Notes: generated from the letters alone by a model not told the origin. A DNA stretch of 64,000 nt from Mycobacterium bohemicum DSM 44277 (GCF_001053185.1 NZ_CSTD01000001.1:1877009-1941008); one strand, 5' to 3'; counted from the first letter of the stretch, positions 50,258 through 58,639 are shown. Program-made: numbers and translations.

Positions 50258-50515
50258 ATGTACCGCACCCCACGCCACGCTCGCCCGGTCTCCGCCTTGC
50301 ACCCGGCGGTCGCGGTGTCGATCGACGAAGCCCGCGGCCGCACCCGCGCCACGGCCGAGTTGTGCTGGAATGGCTCGTATCTCGCGGGCCACGGTGTCGC
50401 CTATCGGCATCCCAGCGACCATCTCACGCGCGAGGCCGGCCGGGAACTGGCGACGGCGCGGGCGCTGTCCGACCTGGCGCGCCAAGTCCGCGCGCCGCGG
50501 CGCGTCACGGTCTGA
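50258..50515 (+). CDS. DUF1876 (dsRBD-like fold) small protein
   Basis: 85 residues. VAVSIDEARGRTRATAELCWNGSYLAGHGVAYRHPSDHLTREAGRELATARALSDLARQV follows the DUF1876 pattern found in many actinobacteria: a beta hairpin with GRTRAxA, then GxG and a closing ELATARALSDLA helix. Function unknown; some relatives are stress-induced. ATG 50258 has no strong ribosome binding site. It is followed by alternative GC-rich hairpins (50551-50592). Confidence 0.78.
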   Translation: MYRTPRHARPVSALHPAVAVSIDEARGRTRATAELCWNGSYLAGHGVAYRHPSDHLTREAGRELATARALSDLARQVRAPRRVTV

Positions 50516-50550
50516 CGGCGCGCGGCCCGGCTCGAGCAGCGCGGCAAGCC

Positions 50551-50592
50551 GCACGTTCGGGGCCGAGCGTGCGGCCGGCTTCACGCTCGGCC
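50551..50592. repeat. Alternative GC-rich hairpins
   Basis: GGCCGAGCGTG (50561-50571) pairs perfectly with CACGCTCGGCC (50582-50592), loop of 10. The same first arm can instead pair with the segment before it: GCACGTTCGG (50551-50560) with CCGAGCGTGC (50563-50572), 9 of 10. The two are mutually exclusive. No T-run follows; it may be a terminator without a U-tail or an extragenic palindromic repeat. Confidence 0.55.
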
Positions 50593-50652
50593 GGGCAATG
50601 GGCGACGCGGCCACCCGTCCGGCCGCCGCGGGCGGGGACTAGCATTCCGCTC

Positions 50653-51093
50653 GTGCTAGGTGTTCACCATTCGGCGATTTGTACGAGCGACGTCGAACGA
50701 TCGCTGCGATTCTGGCGCGACGGCCTGGGCCTGAGCCAGCTGTTCGACCATCACTTCACCGGTGATTGGCCCGAGTTGTTCGGCGCGGCGGGCGATTCGT
50801 TGCGATCGATCTTTCTGGGTGACCCGAAGACGCCCGAGAGCGGGATCGTCGAGCTGGTGGAAATGCCGGGCGCCGGCCCGGCGCAAGCCGCATCCGAAAC
50901 ACCGAGGCACGGGTTCTTCCTGCTCTCGCTGCAACGCGATGTGGACGAAACCCTGTCGGCGCTGCGAGCTTTGGGCTTCATCGAGGGTGTCCGGCGCATC
51001 ACGGTCGCCGCTCCCGGGGGAAAGGCGGTCGCGATGGCGGTCATCACCGCACCCGACGGCGTACTGGTCGAATTGATCGGGCCGGCGCAGTGA
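50653..51093 (+). CDS. VOC-family (glyoxalase/dioxygenase fold) protein
   Basis: 146 residues with two beta-alpha-beta-beta-beta units: GVHHSAICTSDVERSLRFWRDGLGL with the first metal His, and a second unit ending in MAVITAPDGVLVELIG, whose Glu is the usual last metal ligand. Members include glyoxalases, methylmalonyl-CoA epimerases and extradiol dioxygenases. GTG 50653 starts directly at the first strand. It overlaps the following SDR gene (GTGA), which suggests related steps. Confidence 0.87.
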   Translation: MLGVHHSAICTSDVERSLRFWRDGLGLSQLFDHHFTGDWPELFGAAGDSLRSIFLGDPKTPESGIVELVEMPGAGPAQAASETPRHGFFLLSLQRDVDETLSALRALGFIEGVRRITVAAPGGKAVAMAVITAPDGVLVELIGPAQ

Positions 51094-51872
51094 CCGCCCT
51101 GGTGACCGGTGGCGCCTCGGGCATCGGGCGCGAGGTCGCGCAACGGCTCCGCGACGCCGGCGACGACGTCGTGGTGTGGGACCTCGACGATGCGGACATC
51201 GTCTGCGACGTCAGCGACCCCGACGCGGTGGCGGCGGCGATGGAGCAGACGGTGCGCGAGCACGGGGTGCCCACGCGGGTGGTGACGTCCGCCGGTATCG
51301 GGTCGTCGGGACCGTCGGGTCTGTTGCTGAAACAAGCGCCCGCCGACTGGCAGCGCGTGCTGTCGGTGAATCTCACCGGCACCTGGCTGACCCTGCGCGC
51401 GGCGGCGGGGGCGATGGTCGACGCCGGGGTGGAGGGGTCGATCGTCGCCGTGTCCAGCATCAGCGGCACCGTGGCGGACCGCGACATGGGCGCCTACTGC
51501 GTGTCCAAGGCCGGCGTGGACATGCTGGTCAAGGTCGCCGCCGCCGAGTGGGGTACCTACGGCATCCGCGTCAACGCCGTCGGGCCCGGCGTCACGCTGA
51601 CCCCGATGTTGCCCGACCCCGGGGTGTGGCCCGGGTGGGTGGATGGCATCGCCAGGCGGACGGCGCTCGGTCGGGTCGGTGAGGCCACCGACGTGGCCGC
51701 CGCCATCCTCGGTGTGCTCGAACTGCCGTGGGTGACAGGGCAGGTGGTGCACGCCGACGGCGGCCTGGCCCTGCACAGTCCGATCGACGCCTACGGTCAG
51801 CTGGAAAAGCTGTTGCGCCTCAAGCGCATGAGAGAGCTACGGGACCAGAAGGAAAAGGCGAAAGAGGCCTAA
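51090..51872 (+). CDS. SDR family oxidoreductase
   Basis: 260 residues: TGGASGIG cofactor motif (6-13), a short Asp-rich region after the second strand (WDLDDADIVCDV, suggesting NAD preference), VSSISGTVADRDMGAYCVSKAG with active Ser, Tyr and Lys, and NAVGPGVTLTPM. The C-terminal tail is charged (LLRLKRMRELRDQKEKAKEA). GTG 51090 overlaps the VOC gene; its stop overlaps the convergent alcohol dehydrogenase gene by four bases. Confidence 0.9.
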   Translation: MTALVTGGASGIGREVAQRLRDAGDDVVVWDLDDADIVCDVSDPDAVAAAMEQTVREHGVPTRVVTSAGIGSSGPSGLLLKQAPADWQRVLSVNLTGTWLTLRAAAGAMVDAGVEGSIVAVSSISGTVADRDMGAYCVSKAGVDMLVKVAAAEWGTYGIRVNAVGPGVTLTPMLPDPGVWPGWVDGIARRTALGRVGEATDVAAAILGVLELPWVTGQVVHADGGLALHSPIDAYGQLEKLLRLKRMRELRDQKEKAKEA

Positions 51873-53026
51873 CCGATCCCGAAATCGATGACCCCGCGGA
51901 CGATTTCGCCGTTCAGCAGGTCGGCGTAGGCCCTATTGATATCGTCGAGGCGGTAACGCTTGGTGATCATCTCGTCGAGCTGGAGCTGGCCGGTCCGGTA
52001 CAGCCCGGCCAGCCGGGAGATGTCCGCCTTCGGGTTGCACGAGCCGAAGATGGTGCCCGCCAGCGTCTTGTTCATCAGGATGAATTCCTGCAGGTCGATC
52101 TTGACCGAGCGGGTCAGTTGCGATGTCATCCCGGTGAGCACGCAGGTGCCGCCCTTGCGGGTGAGCGTCAGCGCTTCGCCGACGTCGGCGGGGGTGATCA
52201 GGGAGGGCGACACCACCACCGCGTCCGCCATGACCCCGCGCGTCAGGTCCCGCAGGAGGTCCTTCGCCTCGGCGATCGTCCCGGCGCTGTGGGTTGCGCC
52301 GAACCGCAACGCCGACTTCTGTTTGAACTCGACCGGATCGACGGCGACGATCTGCGCGGCGCCGTTGATGCGGGCGCCCTGGATCGCGCCGGTCCCGATC
52401 CCGCCCGCGCCGACGACGACGACGACATCGCCGCCGCGCACGCCGGCGCGGTTCGCGGCCGAGCCGTAGCCCGTCGGAATCGCGCACGATAGCAGCGCGC
52501 TCGGCACCAGCGGAAGGTCCGGGTCGATCTTGACGAGCGAATTCACCGATACCACAGTGTATTCGGCGAAAGCGCCGACCTTGGCCAGATGGCCCAGCGG
52601 ACGGCCATCGGCGGTATGATGCCGGAAGGTGCCGTCGGTCGGCATTCCCGGCACCATCGTGCCGATGCCGACGTCGCACAGGTATTCCATGCCCGTCGCG
52701 CACCACCGGCACTGGCCGCACACCGCGACGAAGGACATCACCACGTGGTCGCCGACGGCGAAATCCGTTACACCCGGGCCCACTTGGTGCACGACGCCGG
52801 CGCCCTCGTGGCCACCGACGGTGGGGAACATGGTCGGCAGCCCGAAGGACTCCATCACCTCGTTGGGCGCCGACATGTCGCCCTTGAGGATGTGGTCGTC
52901 GGAATGACACAACCCGGCGGCGGCCATCTGAACCAGGACTTCCCCGGCGCGGGGCGGGTCCAGTTCGAACTCCTCGACCGACCACGGGCCGCCGACGTCG
53001 TGCAGGATCGCTCCGCGGGTTTTCAT
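51869..53026 (-). CDS. Zinc-dependent alcohol dehydrogenase (NDMA/mycofactocin type)
   Basis: 385-residue medium-chain dehydrogenase. Catalytic zinc: Cys in AAGLCHSDDH and His/Glu in GGHEGAG; structural zinc: the four Cys of CGQCRWCATGMEYLC; NAD motif VVVVGAGGIGTG. Overall it matches NDMA-dependent alcohol dehydrogenases of actinobacteria, whose tightly held NAD is recycled by mycofactocin. ATG 53026 follows GAGGAG at seven bases. Located 11 bases downstream of the P450 gene, so both are probably one operon: P450 hydroxylation, then alcohol oxidation. Confidence 0.92.
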   Translation of the reverse strand: MKTRGAILHDVGGPWSVEEFELDPPRAGEVLVQMAAAGLCHSDDHILKGDMSAPNEVMESFGLPTMFPTVGGHEGAGVVHQVGPGVTDFAVGDHVVMSFVAVCGQCRWCATGMEYLCDVGIGTMVPGMPTDGTFRHHTADGRPLGHLAKVGAFAEYTVVSVNSLVKIDPDLPLVPSALLSCAIPTGYGSAANRAGVRGGDVVVVVGAGGIGTGAIQGARINGAAQIVAVDPVEFKQKSALRFGATHSAGTIAEAKDLLRDLTRGVMADAVVVSPSLITPADVGEALTLTRKGGTCVLTGMTSQLTRSVKIDLQEFILMNKTLAGTIFGSCNPKADISRLAGLYRTGQLQLDEMITKRYRLDDINRAYADLLNGEIVRGVIDFGIG

Positions 53027-53037
53027 GGCGTGGCTCC

Positions 53038-54273
53038 TCATGCCGCCGGTGAGAAGGAGACCGGAAGCTTGTTGGGGGACCGGAACGTGAGGCCGACGAT
53101 CCTGGACTCCTCCCCGGTGCCGTCGTCGGGGAGCAGGGCAAGACCGTCGACCCGGTCGAACAGGCTGTTGAGCATCACCCGGGTCTCCAGCCGGGCCAGG
53201 TGCATGCCCAGGCACATGTGGATGCCGCCCGCGAAGGCGATGTGGGCCTGGCGCGGGCGGGTGATGTCGAAGGTGTTGGGGTCGGGCCAGCGGGTCTCGT
53301 CCCGGTTGGCCGAGCCCATGCAGAGGTCGATCTGCGCGTCGGCCGGGATCACTTTCCCGCCGACCTCGACCTCTTCGGTGGTGGTCCGCATGACCATGGT
53401 CAGCGGGGTCTCGACGCGCAGGGCCTCTTCGATGGCCACGGGTATCAGCGACCGGTCCGCGGTGACCATCGCCAGTTGCTCGGGGTGGGTGAGCAGCAGG
53501 TACAGCAGGTTGCCCGACGAACGATAGGTGGTCTCGAGCCCGGCGGGCAGCAGCAGTCGCAGGAACGCGATGATGGCCTCGTCGCTGAGCTTTTCACCGT
53601 CGATCTCGGCGGCGACCAGGTCGCCGATGATGTCGTCGGTGCGTTGGTGGCGCCGCTGCTCGACCTGCTCGAGGAAGTAACCGTGCAGCTCGGCCGCCGC
53701 GTTCAGCCCCGCCATGATGTCGGTCTGGATCGAGATGAGGTCCAGTGAGAGCCGGCGGAACAGGTCCAGGTCCTCGGGGGGCAGCCCGAGCAACGTCATG
53801 ATGATCCGGGTGGGAAATTCGAACGTCAGCGCCTTCACCAGGTCGGCCCGGCCGTCGTTCTTGAACTCGTCGATCAGCCGGTCGCAGACCGGTCCGATCA
53901 CCGAGGGCTCCCAGCGTTCGAGCGCGGTGGCGCGGAAAGCCTTGGCCACCAGGCTGCGGTGATCGTGGTGCTCCTTGCCGCCCATCGCCAGGATGGTGTG
54001 GCCCATCACCAGCCCGATGGTCTTGGCGTAGGCGGCCGAGGTGAAGATCCGGTCGTCGCGGAAGGCGCGATGCACGGCGTCGTAGCCGAAGAAGACCCAT
54101 TCGTCGCTCGGGCGCAGCTCCTCGGGCATCTGCTCGGGGTCGCCGAGGGAGCCGTGCCACACCGGGTCGGTGCGACGCATGTGTTCGAAGAACGGGTAGG
54201 GGCTGGTTTCGCCGGTGAGGTCGAGGGTGACGGCCGGGCTGTCGCCGTCGAATCGGTCGGTGCCGAGCGTCAT
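53038..54273 (-). CDS. Cytochrome P450
   Basis: 411 residues from ATG 54273, which sits behind a strong GGAGGAGCG site. I-helix PAGLETTYRSSGNLL, K-helix EEALRVE (ExxR) and heme loop FAGGIHMCLG with Cys354. A paralogue of the P450 at 33729-34943. First gene of the operon with the alcohol dehydrogenase, divergent from the Rieske ferredoxin gene, which could deliver its electrons. The palindrome at 54326-54345 lies between. Confidence 0.94.
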   Translation of the reverse strand: MTLGTDRFDGDSPAVTLDLTGETSPYPFFEHMRRTDPVWHGSLGDPEQMPEELRPSDEWVFFGYDAVHRAFRDDRIFTSAAYAKTIGLVMGHTILAMGGKEHHDHRSLVAKAFRATALERWEPSVIGPVCDRLIDEFKNDGRADLVKALTFEFPTRIIMTLLGLPPEDLDLFRRLSLDLISIQTDIMAGLNAAAELHGYFLEQVEQRRHQRTDDIIGDLVAAEIDGEKLSDEAIIAFLRLLLPAGLETTYRSSGNLLYLLLTHPEQLAMVTADRSLIPVAIEEALRVETPLTMVMRTTTEEVEVGGKVIPADAQIDLCMGSANRDETRWPDPNTFDITRPRQAHIAFAGGIHMCLGMHLARLETRVMLNSLFDRVDGLALLPDDGTGEESRIVGLTFRSPNKLPVSFSPAA

Positions 54274-54325
54274 CAGCGCTCCTCCTGAGCGGCCGATCAG
54301 GCCGATTGGGTACAGCGGGATTTTC

Positions 54326-54345
54326 GCTATCATAATATAAATAGC
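54326..54345. promoter_or_regulatory. AT-rich palindromic operator candidate
   Basis: GCTAT-CATAATATAA-ATAGC: 5-bp inverted arms around a 10-base AT-only-but-one core, standing out from the GC-rich DNA. It lies 53 bases from the P450 start and 60 bases from the Rieske ferredoxin start, so it may control both divergent operons. It does not match the TACT-N12-GTA sites. Confidence 0.5.
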
Positions 54346-54404
54346 AAGGAAGCCCAACGGGGCTTGTCGCGGGTGGGCGAGGGGCACAGGATGGGATCGC
54401 GGGG

Positions 54405-54788
54405 ATGGCGAAGGCGGTGAGATCTCAGGTGGCGGAGCGGCGTTTCGTGTGCGCGATCGACGAGCTGCCGCCCGGCGAGATGAAGTTGGTCGACGTCGGA
54501 AAGTTCGGCGTCGGCGTCTACAACGTGGCGGGCGCGCTGTACGCGATCGTCAATTACTGCTCGCACGAGGGCGCCCCGCTGTGCCAGGGCCTGATCGGCG
54601 GCACCAACGAATTCGATCCGCAAGCGCCCGACGGGATGCGCCGCGTCCGCGACGGGCAGATCGTCCGATGCCCATGGCATAACTGGGAATTCGACATCAC
54701 GACCGGGCAAAACGTGGCCGATCCGCGGCGCCGCGTCCGCACCTATCGCGTCGATGTCACCGACGGTGAGGTGTACCTGATCGCATGA
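54405..54788 (+). CDS. Rieske [2Fe-2S] ferredoxin-type protein
   Basis: 127 residues. The Rieske ligands are CSH in YCSHEGAPLCQG and CPWH in RCPWHNWEFD, with a longer than usual spacer (GGTNEFDPQAPDGMRRVRDGQ) between. No oxygenase domain, so it is an electron carrier or a small Rieske subunit. It is followed, with a four-base overlap, by two amidohydrolases and lies opposite a P450. An ATG at 54391 just upstream is not in this frame. Confidence 0.88.
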   Translation: MAKAVRSQVAERRFVCAIDELPPGEMKLVDVGKFGVGVYNVAGALYAIVNYCSHEGAPLCQGLIGGTNEFDPQAPDGMRRVRDGQIVRCPWHNWEFDITTGQNVADPRRRVRTYRVDVTDGEVYLIA

Positions 54789-55831
54789 GCGCACCGATTA
54801 TCGACACCAATGTGCAACCGCACTTCCGCTACAACGCCGAGATCCGCCGCTACCTCCCGGATCCGCACAAGCTGCGGTCCATCCCGGATGTCGAGCAGCA
54901 GTGGTACCAGGCGCCCGGCGGCGACTACCGCGCGGACCTCTACGGGGAGCACTACCCGGGATCCGATCCCGAGACGGTCGGCCGACACCTCTTCGAGGAC
55001 CACGGCGTGCAGTACGCGGTCCTCAACCCGATGACCCGCGGCAACATCGCCGACTACCTGCTCAACAGCAGGATCTGCGCCGCGGTCAACGACTGGCTGC
55101 TCGAACGCTGGCTGGAGCCCGACCCGACCAACCGGTTTCTGGGCACCATCCGCGTCAACCCCGAGGACCCCCGCGGGGCGGTCGCGGAGATCGAGCGCCT
55201 GGCCGCCCACCCGAAGATGGTTCAGGTCGGCGTCCCGATGCAGTCCCGCGAGCCCTACGGCAAGCCGATGTTCGAACCCATCTGGGAGGCCGCCGCCGCC
55301 CACGGGCTGCCGGTCGCGGTGCACATCAACGGCGGCAACGGCGTCGACCATCCGCCCACCTTCGCCGGGCACGCCCACACCTATCCGGGCTACGCGGCGT
55401 TCATGCCGCTGAACTACTTCGTGCACCTGGCCACGCTCATCGTCGAGGGCATGTTCGGCCGGCATCCGAATCTCAAGTTCGTCTTCGCCGACGGCGGCTA
55501 CGACATCCTGACGCCGCTGATGTGGCGGCTGGACACGTTCTGGTTGTCGATGCGCGACCAGACGCCCTGGGTGGACCGCTACCCCAGCGAATACCTGCCC
55601 GGCCACGTCCGGTTCTGCTCATCGGCCTTCGACGGGCCGACGGAGGCGGACAAGATGGCGCGCTGGATGGACTTCAGCGGCAAGTCCGACCTGCTGATGT
55701 ACGGGTCGGGCTACCCGCACTGGTCCACCTCCGGGCCGGAGACAGTCACCGAGGGGCTCGATGCCGCCCAGCGGCGCAAGGTCTTGTGGGCGAACGCCGG
55801 CGAACTCTACGGACTCAAGGAGCGTGTCTGA
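54785..55831 (+). CDS. Amidohydrolase-family protein
   Basis: 348 residues of the ACMSD-like family, but it starts IIDTNVQPHFRYN, where relatives have DxHxH; the first metal His is therefore absent or shifted. VAVHINGGNGVDHPPTFAGHAH has metal-type His, FVFADGGYD follows, and the closing motif is LLMYGSGYPHWST, with Gly-Ser-Gly in place of GSDxPH, so the conserved Asp is lost. Metal binding is therefore doubtful. Coupled to the Rieske gene (ATGA) and to the next amidohydrolase, whose ATG shares one base with its stop; the two may work as partners. Confidence 0.85.
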   Translation: MSAPIIDTNVQPHFRYNAEIRRYLPDPHKLRSIPDVEQQWYQAPGGDYRADLYGEHYPGSDPETVGRHLFEDHGVQYAVLNPMTRGNIADYLLNSRICAAVNDWLLERWLEPDPTNRFLGTIRVNPEDPRGAVAEIERLAAHPKMVQVGVPMQSREPYGKPMFEPIWEAAAAHGLPVAVHINGGNGVDHPPTFAGHAHTYPGYAAFMPLNYFVHLATLIVEGMFGRHPNLKFVFADGGYDILTPLMWRLDTFWLSMRDQTPWVDRYPSEYLPGHVRFCSSAFDGPTEADKMARWMDFSGKSDLLMYGSGYPHWSTSGPETVTEGLDAAQRRKVLWANAGELYGLKERV

Positions 55832-57006
55832 TGACCACCATCGAGCGGGTCGAATCGGCCACCGGCCGCGACGACGACATCGCGGTCAGCATCGTCGACA
55901 CCGACGTCCATCCCTTGCCGGTTTCCGCCGACGTGCTGAAGTCCTACGCGCCGGCCGAATGGGTGGACAAGATCTGGCCGACCGGCAACGCGGTCACGCC
56001 CGTGCCGCATTTCTACGACACCCCGGAGTCGTACAAGACGATGTCGCTGCGCCTGGACGCCGCCCCGCCGGGCGGCGGCGTCGCCGGCAGCGACCCGGAC
56101 TTCGCCGCCAAGCAATTGCTGGTCGACGCCGGCGTCAGCATCGCCTCGCTGGAGCCGATGTGCGACGCGCAACTGCCGCAGGCCGAGCACGTGCTCAAGT
56201 CCACCTACAACGACTGGCTCGCCGATGTGTGGCTGGACGAGCACAACGCGCACGGCCGCTGGCGGGGATCGATCAGCGTCAGCGCGCAGACGCCCGAGCA
56301 GGCGGCCCGGGAAGTGGAGCGTTGGGCGGGCCACCCCTACATGGCGCAGGTGCTGATGACCCCGCAGACCCGCGGAATCCCTTTCGGCAATCCGCATTTC
56401 GACCCGCTCTACGAGGCAGCGGCGCGACACGGGTTGCCGGTGGCCACCCATCTGATGGGTCAGACGCCGTTCGAGTTGATCCCGCTCTACCCGGTCGGCA
56501 ACCCCGCCCACTGGCACGACTTCTTCGCGTCCTGGCCGCTGCTGTACGTGTCGCACCTGATGAGCCTGGTGTTCGACGGAGCGTTCGACCGCCACCCCGA
56601 CCTGCGAGTGGTGTTCATCGAGGGCGGCTTCACCTGGGCCATGCCGGTGATGTCGCGGATGGACCGGATCTGGGAGGCTCGCCGCGGCGACCTGCCGCAC
56701 GTCCGTCGCCGCCCGTCGGAGTACGTGCGCGAACACGTCCGCTTCACCACCCAACCGCTGGAGGACGCCGACACCGTCGGGTTCCGGGAGTACCTGGAAA
56801 TGATGGACCTGGGCGACAACCTCATGTTCTCCACGGACTATCCGCACTGGAGCTACGACTCGCCCACCTACGCGATCAACCGGTTCCCGGCCGCGCAGCG
56901 CGAACGCATCATGCGCGGCAACGCGACCGCGCTGTACGGGCTCCCGGCGACCGTCAAGGCCCTGCCCGGGGAGCGCCGCGGCGCCGAGGGGCCCGCGGGC
57001 GACTGA
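55831..57006 (+). CDS. Amidohydrolase-family protein
   Basis: 391 residues. It starts IVDTDVHPLPVSADVLKSYAPAEW with one His of the metal pair, then VATHLMGQTPFELIPLYPVGNPAHWHDFFASWPLLYVSHLMSLVFDGAFDRHPDLRVVFIEGGFTW and LMFSTDYPHWSYD, keeping the Asp that the preceding protein lacks. It resembles that protein (the YPHW ending and RHPxLxxVF). Complementary losses suggest a catalytic and a non-catalytic subunit. Last gene of the Rieske operon. Confidence 0.87.
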   Translation: MTTIERVESATGRDDDIAVSIVDTDVHPLPVSADVLKSYAPAEWVDKIWPTGNAVTPVPHFYDTPESYKTMSLRLDAAPPGGGVAGSDPDFAAKQLLVDAGVSIASLEPMCDAQLPQAEHVLKSTYNDWLADVWLDEHNAHGRWRGSISVSAQTPEQAAREVERWAGHPYMAQVLMTPQTRGIPFGNPHFDPLYEAAARHGLPVATHLMGQTPFELIPLYPVGNPAHWHDFFASWPLLYVSHLMSLVFDGAFDRHPDLRVVFIEGGFTWAMPVMSRMDRIWEARRGDLPHVRRRPSEYVREHVRFTTQPLEDADTVGFREYLEMMDLGDNLMFSTDYPHWSYDSPTYAINRFPAAQRERIMRGNATALYGLPATVKALPGERRGAEGPAGD

Positions 57007-57145
57007 CCCGCCGGGCGCGGGTCTACCTCGACGGGATTTCCACCGGAATCGATTGGACGGGTCCCGGATTGGGTGGTCACCCGGGAGAACCGGGCCCTGC
57101 ACGCGCGGGCCCTGCGCCGCGTGTTCGCGATGTAGCGGCGAGGGC

Positions 57146-57775
57146 CTAGACCGGGTTGAACTTGGTGATCAGCCAGTTCCCGTTGATCCGGTTCATATGC
57201 ACCAGAACGCTTGTCGCGGCCACCAGCGGCTGGGGATTGTCCTTGGTCGTCGTGGTCTGATCGATGAACACCAGCACGACGGCCGAATCCGGATGTAGTT
57301 CCGTGACGGCGGCACCGGTCACGTGTGCCGTCGTCTTCAGCGACCTCTGTTTGGCGGTCGGGGCGACGATCTGTTGGGTGAAGTCGTTGAAGTACGTCAG
57401 GAAGTCGCCGGCCAGGTGCGATTTGGCGTTCGCGAAGTCCTGGTCGAGCGAGTCGGATGAGTACGACAGCAAGGCGGTGGTGCCGTCCGAGGCGGAGTTG
57501 GCCACCTCCAGCTTGACGCTGGCGTCGGTCTGCTGATCGGGCCGGTACTGCTTGAAGTACAGCCACGTGGCCGCGCCTCCGGAGCTCAGCAGCAGCACGG
57601 CCAGCACCGCGTATCCGACTCTGCGCACCGCGGGCGACAGGCGCCGGCGGCGCCGCCTGGCGGGTCCGGCGTCGTCGCCCTCCGGCTCGGCCGCGTCGTC
57701 GATGTCCGCGGGTTCGTCTGCCGCCCCGCTCATTTCGTCGGGTTCGGCCGCGGTGTCGCGTACCTCGTCGGTCAC
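57146..57775 (-). CDS. Mce-associated membrane protein (Rv1362c type)
   Basis: 209 residues. An acidic, disordered N-terminus (1-38) and RRRRRR cluster precede one membrane segment (about 53-71, [22 protein letters not shown]); the outside domain ends in [12 protein letters not shown], the pattern of Mam-type proteins associated with Mce lipid transporters. It matches the position and size of M. tuberculosis Rv1362c. Its start overlaps the stop of the preceding related gene (four bases). No mce genes are in the window, so it may serve an Mce complex encoded elsewhere. Confidence 0.87.
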   Translation of the reverse strand: MTDEVRDTAAEPDEMSGAADEPADIDDAAEPEGDDAGPARRRRRRLSPAVRRVGYAVLAVLLLSSGGAATWLYFKQYRPDQQTDASVKLEVANSASDGTTALLSYSSDSLDQDFANAKSHLAGDFLTYFNDFTQQIVAPTAKQRSLKTTAHVTGAAVTELHPDSAVVLVFIDQTTTTKDNPQPLVAATSVLVHMNRINGNWLITKFNPV

Positions 57776-58591
57776 GGTACGTACTCAACTTTCGACATCT
57801 TGTACTTTCCGCCCTCGTCGGCAACGGTCACCCGCAGCCGCCATATTTTGGGCGGCTCTTCCTTGCCTGGCGGGGAATTCGTGACGCGCGAGGTCGCCGC
57901 CACCAGCACCACCGCCGAATCGTCCCCCACTGATTCGACGGCGGCCGCGTTCACGGTGCCCTCGGTGATGGCTTTCGACTGCTCGACCACCGCGATGAAA
58001 TCGTTTGCGCGACGCTGGAAGTCGTCCCTGAAGGGGCCGGTCGAGGTGTCGATGACGCGTTGCACGTCGGCCTTGGCCTTGGTGAAGTCGAGCGAGATCA
58101 TGCTGACGACGCCCCGCTTGGCGCCCGCGACGTACTCGGCTTCGTGCCGCTGCTGGCGGGTTGCGTCGCGATGTTGCAGCACCATGTACGTGCTGGCGGC
58201 CGCGAAGCCGATGACGAGGACGACCGCGGCCACCGTTGCGGCCGCGGCCGGCGAGGGGACCCAGCGCCGCCAGCCCGTCGGCGGGGGGGCGTCCTCGTCT
58301 TCAAAGGCCTCGTCGTCCTCGGCGGCGCCGGTGCCGTGCAACTCGTCGCCGGGCGTCTCGTCGTAATACTCGGCGTAATCCTGGTCGGCGGGTTCCTCGT
58401 AGTACGTCTCGTCCTCATCATCGGCGGAGTCGGCGGCCGCCGCGGCCGCGTCGCCGTAATCCTCGGCCGCGTCCGCCAGGGCGAGGGCCTCGCTCGGCCT
58501 CCGCCGCTTCGGCTTCGGCCTCCTCGATGAGTGCCAGGGCGTCGGCCTTCGACGTGACCGGCTCTTCCTCTTGGTCGTCCACTTCAGCCAT
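57772..58591 (-). pseudogene. Mce-associated membrane protein (Rv1363c type), frameshifted
   Basis: The 3' part (from about 58490 down to 57772) encodes an acidic region with [16 protein letters not shown], a membrane segment ([19 protein letters not shown]) and an extracytoplasmic Mam-type domain ending [11 protein letters not shown]. The natural N-terminus, [20 protein letters not shown] from ATG 58591, is in another frame: one extra base near 58492, in GAGGCCGAG-C-GAGGCC, throws translation to a stop at 58418. Removing it restores a continuous ~272-residue protein like Rv1363c. It is either a real mutation or a sequencing error in a GC-rich repeat. A downstream start (TTG 58341) might yield a shortened protein. 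Confidence 0.8.
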
Positions 58592-58639
58592 CGCGTTCAC
58601 CGCTCGTCGGCATCGTTATCGACCGCACTCCGGTATCTC

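Noticed and set aside
14297..57006. Genomic island with integrase or attachment sites at tRNA-Leu
   Set aside because: No integrase, transposase or duplicated tRNA 3' end was found; the tRNA lies 10 kb away from the region boundary.
55807..57102. 431-codon minus-strand frame over an amidohydrolase gene
   Set aside because: Shadow of a well-supported gene; His/Arg-rich with no motif.
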